DNA of 64,000 nt. It comes from MAG-120531 sp038125995. Lineage in GTDB: Bacteria; Bacteroidota; Bacteroidia; Flavobacteriales; Flavobacteriaceae. Shown piece after piece: positions 17,966 to 25,565 of this stretch. The stretch covers positions 62,001-126,000 of the forward strand of contig JAYPEX010000002.1 of the NCBI GenBank assembly GCA_038125995.1, in the 5' to 3' direction. A model generated the notes under the pieces. The model was given only the letters and a program-made list of their open reading frames with translations, was not told the origin of the DNA and did no database searches. Both the position numbers and the translations under genes were made by a program. Positions within the stretch are counted from its first letter, which is position 1. Each line of letters opens with the position of its first letter.

Positions 17966-19264
17966 TTAGGATCTTAATTTAATGAGTGCTTTACTTACAT
18001 TTGAAAAGCTAACCGTCTTGTTGTTGAACTCTTCACTGAGTAGTTCTTTTTCTTTTGCAGTTGCTCCTATTTGATTGAGAATGTTCAATAGGTGCATTTT
18101 CATATGTCCTTGCTGAATTCCAGTTGTTACTAGTGATTTCACAGCTGCAAAATTCTGAGCTAAACCAGCCACAGCAATGATTCTCATCAAATCTTTTGCA
18201 CTTGGATTTTGAAGAATTTCAAGGGCTAATTTAACAAGTGGGTGTAATTTAGTAAGCCCTCCTACGGTTCCTACTGCAAGTGGAATATCCATCCAAAAAG
18301 AGAATTGATTTTCATTGATTTCAGCATGTGAAAGACTGGAATACGGTCCGTCTTTTGAAGCGTAAGCATGAGCAGCAGCTTCAATAGCTCTAAAGTCATT
18401 TCCAGTAGCAATAACAACTGCATCAATTCCGTTCATAATTCCTTTGTTATGAGTCACAGCTCTATAAGGTGAAGCTTTTGCAATAGACACAGCCTGAATC
18501 ATTTTCTTGGCAAATTCTCTCGGAGGAACTGAAGCAATTTCTCCTAATTCATCAATAAGGCAACTCACCTTAGCTCTGACGACACAATTGGGAACATAGT
18601 TCGATAAGATGCTCATCACTACTTCAATATCTATTTGATGATTGATGGCTTCACGTTCTAGTGTTTTAGACAGTTGCTCTAAACAGGAGTTGATAAAATT
18701 AGCTCCCATCGCATCAGCTGTTTCAAAAGTACAGTGTAATTGATAATAGTGTTGAAGGTCATGAGTTTTGTCTTTGAGTTCAACACTGCTTAAGCCTCCA
18801 CCACGCTTCTCCATATTAAGGGTAAGCGGTTTACAATCTTCGATCAGTTGCTCTTTGATTGAATTAAAAAATTCTGTGAGTTTTTCTTTCTCGCCAGGAT
18901 AGAGGAAGTGTACCTGGCCAATTTTTTCAGTTCCCATAATCTCAGTGGTAAAACCACCTCGAGTCGACCAGTATTTTGCAGCTTTAGAAGCTGCAGCTAC
19001 CACCGAACTTTCTTCAATGGCCATCGGTATGGCGTAATAGGTGCCGTCTATTAAGAAATTTGGAGCAATACCTAGAGGGAGGTAGTAATTTGAGATCGTA
19101 TTTTCGATGAACTCATCATGTAATTGTTGTAGCTGCTCATCACTGTTCCAATAGTTTTTGATCAATTCAATACTAATGTCAGGCTGATGCGTGTAATTTT
19201 TGGCAACCCAAGCAATTTTTTCTTCTTTGGTCCATTTTGAAAATCCTTCAACAGATCGGCTCAT
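17966..19264 (-). CDS. Hydroxymethylglutaryl-CoA reductase, class II
   Basis: Converts HMG-CoA to mevalonate (or the reverse), the committed step of the mevalonate pathway. The 432 residues match the class II bacterial enzymes often labelled degradative. Catalytic residues can be placed: the Glu of PMAIEESSVVAA (84-85), K274 in THNKGIMNGIDAVV and D290 in ATGNDFRA. The dimer/active-site segment DAMGANFIN (185-192) is also present. In flavobacteria, which make isoprenoids through mevalonate, this enzyme is expected to work in the biosynthetic direction. It is co-transcribed with the GYDIA kinase. Confidence 0.94.
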   Translation of the reverse strand: MSRSVEGFSKWTKEEKIAWVAKNYTHQPDISIELIKNYWNSDEQLQQLHDEFIENTISNYYLPLGIAPNFLIDGTYYAIPMAIEESSVVAAASKAAKYWSTRGGFTTEIMGTEKIGQVHFLYPGEKEKLTEFFNSIKEQLIEDCKPLTLNMEKRGGGLSSVELKDKTHDLQHYYQLHCTFETADAMGANFINSCLEQLSKTLEREAINHQIDIEVVMSILSNYVPNCVVRAKVSCLIDELGEIASVPPREFAKKMIQAVSIAKASPYRAVTHNKGIMNGIDAVVIATGNDFRAIEAAAHAYASKDGPYSSLSHAEINENQFSFWMDIPLAVGTVGGLTKLHPLVKLALEILQNPSAKDLMRIIAVAGLAQNFAAVKSLVTTGIQQGHMKMHLLNILNQIGATAKEKELLSEEFNNKTVSFSNVSKALIKLRS

Positions 19265-19282
19265 TGATTCTTCTTTTTATGG

Positions 19283-19290
19283 CAAAGATA
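19283..19290 (-). promoter_or_regulatory. -7 box of the HMG-CoA reductase promoter
   Basis: TATCTTTG on the minus strand, 19 bp before the ATG, matches TAnnTTTG exactly. No TTG is found at the expected -33 distance. It sits in the 200-bp divergent spacer (19265-19464) shared with the DPP-IV gene, in which I see no other clear element. Confidence 0.5.
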
Positions 19291-19464
19291 CATATTGTTT
19301 GTTTGAAGTTTAGTGATTCTTGCTATTGGTGGTAAATATATAGTTCATATGGTGGTTAGCTCTGTAATTTAAAGCGTGATTTTTATACCTCTTTTAAGAT
19401 TTAATGTTATTTTTAGGCAACTTATATAAAATTCATAACAATCAAACTTTTTAATCACTTCACG

Positions 19465-21660
19465 ATGAAATACATTTTTCAGATTATTTTTTTGACGCTA
19501 ATTACCTCAGTGATGAGTTTTGCTCAGCAAAAAACAGTAAGTGTTGAAGAAATCTACGACGGTACTTTTAGAACTAATGGAATGGATGTGTTGAGATCCA
19601 GAAATAACGGAACTCAATACACACTTCTCAATTACGATCGGTCGAGCAAAATTCAAACAATTGATTTATACCAATACGAATCTCTTGAAAAATTGGAGAC
19701 ACTTTTATCTACTGAAGACTTAGAGGAAATTTCATATATGAGTTCCTATTCGTTTAGCGATGATGAAACCAAAGTATTATTAGCGACAGAGCTCAAGCCA
19801 ATTTATAGAAGATCAAGTCTTGGTACTTACTACGTTTACGATTTTCAATCCAAAGAATTGATTAAGATTTCTGAAAATCAGATTCAAGAACCCAGTCTAT
19901 CTCCCGATGGTTCTAAAGTGGCTTATGGGTTTGAGAATAATTTATACATATTTGATTTGAGCACAAAAAACACGACTCAAATGACCCTCGATGGTAAGAA
20001 GAACCACATTATCAATGGAATTACCGATTGGGTTTACGAAGAAGAATTTTCTTTTGTAAGAGCCTTTCAGTGGAGTCCCCAAGGGACACATATCGCTTTT
20101 TTGAGATTTGATGAAACCGAGGTTCCTCAGTTTTCGATGCCGATCTACGGGGATGATCTCTATCCTCAAATTCAAACTTTTAAATATCCTAAAGCTGGTG
20201 AAAACAACGCAGAGGTAAGTTTGCATTTATACGACTTGAGCTCTGGATCAGTTTCTAAGATCGATGTTGACGCTTATTACATCCCTCGAATCAAATGGAA
20301 ACACCATCCAGATGAACTCGTTTTTCAAACATTGAACAGACATCAAAACAAACTTATTCTGTACAATTACAACAAGACTACAAAAGAGTTGAGCGTATTG
20401 CATATGGAGACTGATGCAGCTTATGTAGATGTCAATGATGATCTCACTTTCTTGGTAGATGATAGTTTTATTTGGACTTCAGAAAAAGACGGATACAATC
20501 ATCTGTATTTACACGATAAAAGTGGTAAGCAAAAAAGGCAGCTCACTTCAGGAGCTTGGGAGGTGACTTCTTATTACGGCTACGATCAAAAGAATAAGAA
20601 GCTCTTTTTTCAATCGACAGCTAATGGATCGATCAACAGGGATGTTTATTCTGTTGGTATCAACGGAAAAGGCCTTAAGCGACTCACTTCAAAGGAGGGA
20701 ATCAACAGTGCTCGCTTTAGTGCTGATTTTACCTATTTTATCAACTCGCATTCCAATGCGACAACACCACCTTCCTATAGTCTTTATACGACTGCAACTA
20801 AGAATCGTTTGAGGGACTCCAATTCAGCACAGAATTTAATGCTTAAAACAGTTGTTGAAAATACGGCACTTTTGGATGAGTTAACGAATTATAGTATTAG
20901 TTATAAGGAGTTTTCAACTTTAGAGGTCAATGGAAATGAGCTTAATATGTGGATGATAAAACCGGTAGATTTCGATCCTTATAAAAAATATCCACTATTG
21001 ATGTTTCAATACAGCGGGCCAGGTTCTCAATCGGTATCCAATTCATGGATGGGAGGTAATGATTATTGGTATCAATTACTTCAAGCTAAGGGCTATGTCA
21101 TCGCCTGTGTGGATGGAAGAGGGACTGGCTTTAAAGGAAGAGATTTTAAAAAGGCGACCTATTTACAACTCGTTCGTTATGAGAGTGACGATCAAATCGC
21201 AGCAGCAGAAAAATTATCAGAATTGCCTTATATTGATAAAGATCGAACCGCAATTTGGGGATGGAGTTTTGGAGGAGATATGGCCATGCATTGTATCTTA
21301 AAAGGAAACGATGTTTTCGAAGCGGCTATCTCAGTAGCTCCAGTAACTTCTTGGAGGTTTTATGATACCATCTATACGGAGCGATTTATGAGAACCCCTC
21401 AAGAAAATCCAGAGGGCTATGATTTAAACTCACCACTCAATTATGCGGATCAGTTAAAAGGTAAATTGTTGTTAGTTCACGGATCTGCTGATGACAATGT
21501 TCATTTTCAAAATACTATGAGAATGGTCGAGGAGCTCGTACAAGCCAACAAGCAGTTTGATTGGGCAGTATATCCTGACAAAAACCACGGAATTTACGGA
21601 GGGAAAACAAGAGTTCAACTCTATACCAAGATGACCAATTTTATTTTAAATAATTTATAA
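19465..21660 (+). CDS. Dipeptidyl-peptidase IV family serine peptidase (S9)
   Basis: Exported peptidase removing X-Pro or X-Ala dipeptides (or tripeptides) from peptide N-termini. The 731 residues start with a signal peptide ending near SFAQ (residue 21). A beta-propeller (about 40-480) includes the double-glutamate motif DWVYEEEF (E192/E193) that binds the substrate amino group. The alpha/beta-hydrolase domain has the triad S601 (GWSFGGD), D676 (HGSADDN) and H708 (KNHGIYGG); the D-H spacing of 32 equals that of human DPP4. GWSF replaces the usual GWSY. A POT peptide transporter follows after 36 bp, so the pair probably cleaves and imports peptides. Confidence 0.93.
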   Translation: MKYIFQIIFLTLITSVMSFAQQKTVSVEEIYDGTFRTNGMDVLRSRNNGTQYTLLNYDRSSKIQTIDLYQYESLEKLETLLSTEDLEEISYMSSYSFSDDETKVLLATELKPIYRRSSLGTYYVYDFQSKELIKISENQIQEPSLSPDGSKVAYGFENNLYIFDLSTKNTTQMTLDGKKNHIINGITDWVYEEEFSFVRAFQWSPQGTHIAFLRFDETEVPQFSMPIYGDDLYPQIQTFKYPKAGENNAEVSLHLYDLSSGSVSKIDVDAYYIPRIKWKHHPDELVFQTLNRHQNKLILYNYNKTTKELSVLHMETDAAYVDVNDDLTFLVDDSFIWTSEKDGYNHLYLHDKSGKQKRQLTSGAWEVTSYYGYDQKNKKLFFQSTANGSINRDVYSVGINGKGLKRLTSKEGINSARFSADFTYFINSHSNATTPPSYSLYTTATKNRLRDSNSAQNLMLKTVVENTALLDELTNYSISYKEFSTLEVNGNELNMWMIKPVDFDPYKKYPLLMFQYSGPGSQSVSNSWMGGNDYWYQLLQAKGYVIACVDGRGTGFKGRDFKKATYLQLVRYESDDQIAAAEKLSELPYIDKDRTAIWGWSFGGDMAMHCILKGNDVFEAAISVAPVTSWRFYDTIYTERFMRTPQENPEGYDLNSPLNYADQLKGKLLLVHGSADDNVHFQNTMRMVEELVQANKQFDWAVYPDKNHGIYGGKTRVQLYTKMTNFILNNL

Positions 21661-21696
21661 TCAACAATCAATTAACAAACAACTTAAACAACTATT

Positions 21697-23058
21697 ATGG
21701 ACCAAACAATCAAAGCACCTTCAGAACAAGAACTCTTTGGGCATCCAAAGGGATTGTATGTGCTCTTTTTTACTGAAATGTGGGAACGCTTTTCATATTA
21801 TGGAATGCGAGCGCTCTTTACACTTTTTTTAGTCGCTGAAACGACTTCTTCCAACGCGGGATTTGGATGGACTAACGAAGAAGCATTGGCTTTATACGGC
21901 TGGTATACCATGCTGGTCTATATGTCTTCGATTCCAGGAGGATGGTTGGCGGATCGTGTATTGGGTCAGAAAAAAACAGTGATGTTAGGTGGCGCATTAT
22001 TGTGTATCGGACACTCTGTCTTAGCCTTAAATTCAGAAATCACATTTTATATTGGTTGTCTGTTTATCATCCTTGGAGTTGGTGGATTAAAGCCTAATAT
22101 TTCATCTATGGTTGGGGGGCTTTACAAACCAAAAGATGAGAGAAGAGATTTAGGATTCTATATTTTTTATATGGGGATCAACATTGGAGGATTTTTAGCT
22201 CCAATTCTCTGTGGATATGTGGGAGAACAAATTTCATGGCATTACGGATTTGGTTTGGCTGCTATTGGAATGTTCTTAGGGCAAATTGTTTATATATGGG
22301 GTCAAAAATACCTTAAGAATGTTGGAAATTTAATTACAAAAGAAAACGCAGCAGACAGAGAGTTGTTAGAGAAGCCTCTTTCAACTATTGAAAAGGATCG
22401 CGTAAAAGTGCTCTTGATATCATTTTTGTTGATTATCCTCTTTTGGGCAGCATTTGAGCAAGCAGGTGGTCTGATGAACCTATACGCTTCTCAAAAAACA
22501 GATCGAAACTTCTTCGGACTATTTGAAATTCCAGCATCGGTATTTCAATCGGTAAACTCGTTCTTCATCATCACATTAGCAACTGCTGTAGGTGCATTTT
22601 GGCTCAGATGGCGTAAAAAGGGTAAGGAAGCTTCATCGATCTTTAAAATTGCAGTGGGTTTAATTATAATGGCCTTAGGCTTTGGTTTTATGACCGCTGC
22701 TTCTGCTCAGTTTGAAGCGAATGGTTCTTCTGCGATGTATTGGTTGATCTTAGCTTATCTGTTTCACACAATTGGAGAACTCTGCGCTTCTCCAGTTTCA
22801 CTTTCGTTTATCACCAAATTGGCTCCACTGAAGTATGCCTCTATAATTATGGGGCTGTATTGGGCAGCGACAGGATTGGGGAATAAAGTGGCTGGACTCA
22901 TTGGTGAATACTCACAATCACTCGGTGAATTTGAAACTTTCTTAAGTGTCACTATCATTTGGTCTTTGATTGGAGCCTTGGTCATTGTATTACTCAAGCC
23001 ACTCAAGCGATTAACTCATGGTTCCGAAGATGGAGAAATGAAAATGGAAGCCGCTTAA
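21697..23058 (+). CDS. POT/PTR2-family proton-coupled peptide transporter
   Basis: Inner-membrane symporter importing di- and tripeptides with protons. The 453 residues form a 12-14 helix major-facilitator fold. The POT signatures are seen: the helix-1 ERFSYYGMRALF motif with E and R for proton coupling, GGWLADRVLGQKKTVM in the first loop, and FYIFYMGINIGGFLAPILCG (PTR2 signature). It follows the DPP-IV gene by 36 bp and ends in a strong terminator (23081-23118). The acidic tail HGSEDGEMKMEAA is probably cytoplasmic. Confidence 0.93.
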   Translation: MDQTIKAPSEQELFGHPKGLYVLFFTEMWERFSYYGMRALFTLFLVAETTSSNAGFGWTNEEALALYGWYTMLVYMSSIPGGWLADRVLGQKKTVMLGGALLCIGHSVLALNSEITFYIGCLFIILGVGGLKPNISSMVGGLYKPKDERRDLGFYIFYMGINIGGFLAPILCGYVGEQISWHYGFGLAAIGMFLGQIVYIWGQKYLKNVGNLITKENAADRELLEKPLSTIEKDRVKVLLISFLLIILFWAAFEQAGGLMNLYASQKTDRNFFGLFEIPASVFQSVNSFFIITLATAVGAFWLRWRKKGKEASSIFKIAVGLIIMALGFGFMTAASAQFEANGSSAMYWLILAYLFHTIGELCASPVSLSFITKLAPLKYASIIMGLYWAATGLGNKVAGLIGEYSQSLGEFETFLSVTIIWSLIGALVIVLLKPLKRLTHGSEDGEMKMEAA

Positions 23059-23080
23059 TCATTAAAATCTTTTAAATAAT

Positions 23081-23118
23081 ATCCCTCTGATCACATGTCG
23101 ATCAGAGGGATTTTTTTT
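23081..23118 (+). terminator. Rho-independent terminator of the peptide transporter
   Basis: ATCCCTCTGAT pairs perfectly with ATCAGAGGGAT (11 bp, 9-nt loop) and is followed by eight T. On the opposite strand its right arm and loop encode the last codons (IPLIDM) of the comEC remnant. Confidence 0.9.
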
Positions 23119-23231
23119 GACTGGGCAGTGGCTTTCCAACGCTCAATATTCCAAGGAGCATTGGTTTTATCGACGATTATGTTTTGAGGATTTAAACTAT
23201 CGATGAGTCTTCCTAAATGATTCCTAGTGTT
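23091..23231 (-). pseudogene. comEC: Remnant of the 3' end of comEC
   Basis: On the minus strand an open stretch of 46 codons, closed upstream by TAA (23234-23232) and ended by TGA (23093-23091), reads GRLIDSLNPQNIIVDKTN followed by IERWKATAQSKKIP. This resembles the extreme C-terminus of flavobacterial ComEC/Rec2 DNA-uptake proteins, from memory of the form RLIDSL-x-P-x-x-II-x-D-x-SN...ERWKAT...KKIPF. A different frame just upstream (STMANFYQHKTLGII, then stop) may be more of the same gene after a frameshift. The rest is gone: lpxB ends only 55 bp further upstream. It is too short to be functional, and no start codon fits. Confidence 0.6.
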
Positions 23232-23286
23232 TTATGTTGATAAAAGTTGGCCATGGTTGATACCATAGCACCTATAGCAATTCAAA

Positions 23287-24396
23287 TTAGCTATTTTTTA
23301 CAATAGCCGCAGCTGCTTTTCGACTAGCGCCACCTTCACCTAAGAGAACTTCAAGTTGATCATAGGCCTCTAGTTGTTGTTGAGCAGTATTATTGTCGAG
23401 TAATTTTTTGAATTCGCTCTGAAGTCTTTTCGTATGGAGATCCGATTGAATGAGTTCTGGAACAGCCTCCCTATCCAGTATGATATTGACAAGGGATATA
23501 AAAGGGAGTTTGATAATTCGTTTGGCGATCCAATAAGTCAGCCTCTGTGTTTTGTAGCAAACAATTTGAGGAATTTTTAAAAGAGCAGTTTCTAGCGTTG
23601 CTGTTCCTGAGGTGACTAAGGCTGCTTTCGAAGCCTTGAGCAGTGAGTAGGTGTCATTACGGACCAAACTAACATGAGTGTTTTTGGTGAACTGCTCGTA
23701 AAGTTCTCGATCGAGACTCGGTGCCATAGCCACCACAAAATGGTATTCTTTAAATTCTTCTACAATAGAGAGCATACTACTTAATATTTTGGTGAGTTCT
23801 GACCGTCTGCTACCTGGAAGTAAGGCGATGAGTTCCTTATCCATAGGGAGCTGGTGTTCTCTTCTGAATTGTTCAGGATTTTTAATGGGTTTTAAGGCCA
23901 GCGCATCGATTAGTGGATGACCCACAAATTCCACTTGGTAGTTGTGTTTTTTGTAAAAATCAACTTCAAATGGAAGTGTGCAATACAGATGATTGACATA
24001 GGCTTTAATTTTTTTAACGCGCTTACTTCTAGAGGCCCAAACCTGAGGAGCGATATAGTAATGGGTATTGTATCGGTGTTCTTTAGCCCATTTAGCGATT
24101 CTGAGATTAAAACCAGAAAAATCAATAAAGATCAACGCATCAGGTTGAATACGCTCAATTTCTTTTTTGCAAAAGGCTAATTTTTTAGCGATGCTAATGA
24201 TGTTTTTTAGTACATCGACCACCCCCATCACTGCGAGTTCTTTATAATGCATGGAGAGCTTTACTCCAGCAGCTTCCATAAGATCTCCTCCAAACCCAAA
24301 AAAGCTAGAATTAGGGTCTAGTTTTTTGAGTTCCAAAACCAAATTTGAGGCATGAAGGTCTGCTGATGCTTCTCCTGTAATGATGAAATACTTCAT
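23287..24396 (-). CDS. lpxB: Lipid-A-disaccharide synthase
   Basis: Joins UDP-2,3-diacylglucosamine and lipid X to form the lipid A disaccharide at the inner membrane. The 369 residues have the GT-B-like fold of LpxB: N-terminal ITGEASADLHASNLV, FIDFSGFNLRIAKWAK, YYIAPQVWASRSKRVKKIK, and the C-terminal LLPGSRRSELTK and TSGTATLETALLKIPQIVCY. The length is normal. It is the last intact gene of the surE-small gene-lpxB operon, only 3 bp after the small membrane protein, and is followed by the comEC remnant. Confidence 0.95.
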   Translation of the reverse strand: MKYFIITGEASADLHASNLVLELKKLDPNSSFFGFGGDLMEAAGVKLSMHYKELAVMGVVDVLKNIISIAKKLAFCKKEIERIQPDALIFIDFSGFNLRIAKWAKEHRYNTHYYIAPQVWASRSKRVKKIKAYVNHLYCTLPFEVDFYKKHNYQVEFVGHPLIDALALKPIKNPEQFRREHQLPMDKELIALLPGSRRSELTKILSSMLSIVEEFKEYHFVVAMAPSLDRELYEQFTKNTHVSLVRNDTYSLLKASKAALVTSGTATLETALLKIPQIVCYKTQRLTYWIAKRIIKLPFISLVNIILDREAVPELIQSDLHTKRLQSEFKKLLDNNTAQQQLEAYDQLEVLLGEGGASRKAAAAIVKNS

Positions 24397-24399
24397 TGA

Positions 24400-24681
24400 T
24401 TAAAGTAGGTATAGGGTCAATAGAGCGGCGAGAAATGTTGCAATAACAACTCCTCTTGCTTGGTATAAATAGTTGTTTTTTATAAAATAGCTAAAGAGGA
24501 TCATATTAGGCAACGCTCCAAGTCCAATGATTTTTCCCAGAAATCCTGTTCGGTAAGCCATTCGAACTCCATTTCCAACTTCCTCATTAGTCATTACAAA
24601 TATGTAAAGGACAATTCCCAATATATTGACGATCAGTCCCATTATTATACCGATTAGTATTTTTTTGATATAACTACTCAT
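24400..24681 (-). CDS. Small membrane protein between surE and lpxB
   Basis: Unrecognised 93-residue protein with three predicted transmembrane helices (about 9-31, 49-66 and 72-92), giving a compact polytopic protein. It overlaps the end of surE by 8 bp and precedes lpxB by 3 bp, so it is a genuine operon member. The neighbourhood (lipid A synthesis) hints at an envelope role; nothing in the sequence shows an enzyme motif. Confidence 0.75.
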   Translation of the reverse strand: MSSYIKKILIGIIMGLIVNILGIVLYIFVMTNEEVGNGVRMAYRTGFLGKIIGLGALPNMILFSYFIKNNYLYQARGVVIATFLAALLTLYLL

Positions 24682-25447
24682 TTAACTCCCAGTTATTAAT
24701 CATCGGTATGCTGTGATGTGCTGTCAGATCGAATTGAGTAGGGACAATAGAGATGTATCCTTGAGATAATGCCCATTCGTCCGTATCTTCACCCTTGTCT
24801 TGTAGATCGAATTCTCCACTCAACCAATAGTATTCTTTTCCCATTGGATTGGTTCTCTTGTCAAATTTCTCTTTCCAATTAGACTTGGCTTGTCGACATA
24901 CTTTAATTCCTTTAATTTCTGAACTATTAGGAGCGTTGACATTGAGGACCACCCCAGGTGGAATTTTCTTTTCAAGTGCTTCCTTTGTTATTTTGATGAT
25001 AAAGGGTGCAAAGGTTGAGAAATCCGCCTCCCATTTAAAATCACACAAGGAGAATCCAATCGCAGGAATTCCTTCAATTCCAGCTTCTATAGCAGCACTC
25101 ATGGTTCCAGAGTAAATGACATTAATCGCTGAATTGGAACCGTGATTAATTCCACTAACACAGAGATCAGGTCTTCGATCGAGTAGTTCATTTAAAGCGA
25201 GTTTCACACAGTCTGAAGGAGTTCCAGAGGTGCTGTATTCAGCCATCGCTCCGTCTTGATGTCCTTGGTGCTGGTTGATGTACAAGGTGCTATTGATTGT
25301 AATAGCATGTCCCATAGCTGATTGAGGCTTATCTGGAGCTACCACTACCACATCTCCTAATTCACTCATCAGCCGAATTAAGAGCCTCAATCCAGGTGCT
25401 GTAATTCCGTCATCGTTAGTTACTAAAATGAGTGGTTTTGAAGCCAT
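24674..25447 (-). CDS. surE: 5'/3'-nucleotidase SurE
   Basis: Metal-dependent nucleoside-monophosphate phosphatase linked to stationary-phase survival. The 257 residues begin with LVTNDDGITAPGLRLL, in which N and DD (residues 8-10) are metal ligands. STSGTPSDCVKLAL and VSGINHGSNSAINVIYSGTMSAAIEA are the other conserved blocks. It heads the operon with the small membrane protein and lpxB. An 8-bp inverted repeat lies just upstream (25462-25483). Confidence 0.95.
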   Translation of the reverse strand: MASKPLILVTNDDGITAPGLRLLIRLMSELGDVVVVAPDKPQSAMGHAITINSTLYINQHQGHQDGAMAEYSTSGTPSDCVKLALNELLDRRPDLCVSGINHGSNSAINVIYSGTMSAAIEAGIEGIPAIGFSLCDFKWEADFSTFAPFIIKITKEALEKKIPPGVVLNVNAPNSSEIKGIKVCRQAKSNWKEKFDKRTNPMGKEYYWLSGEFDLQDKGEDTDEWALSQGYISIVPTQFDLTAHHSIPMINNWELNE

Positions 25448-25461
25448 ACGCTGTGTTTTAA

Positions 25462-25483
25462 GCTAAAATACGACAATTTTAGC
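25462..25483. promoter_or_regulatory. Inverted repeat in the surE/prc divergent spacer
   Basis: GCTAAAAT-ACGACA-ATTTTAGC is a perfect 8-bp inverted repeat 15 bp upstream of the surE ATG. On the minus strand it contains TATTTTAG, one mismatch from the -7 consensus, so it may be an operator covering the surE promoter or a leader hairpin. Confidence 0.35.
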
Positions 25484-25565
25484 GATCACATTAACATATA
25501 TTTACAAAATGCCGCCACCTATTTTTAGTATCTTGCTCCTGGTTTAGAATCGTAAAACACTATTA

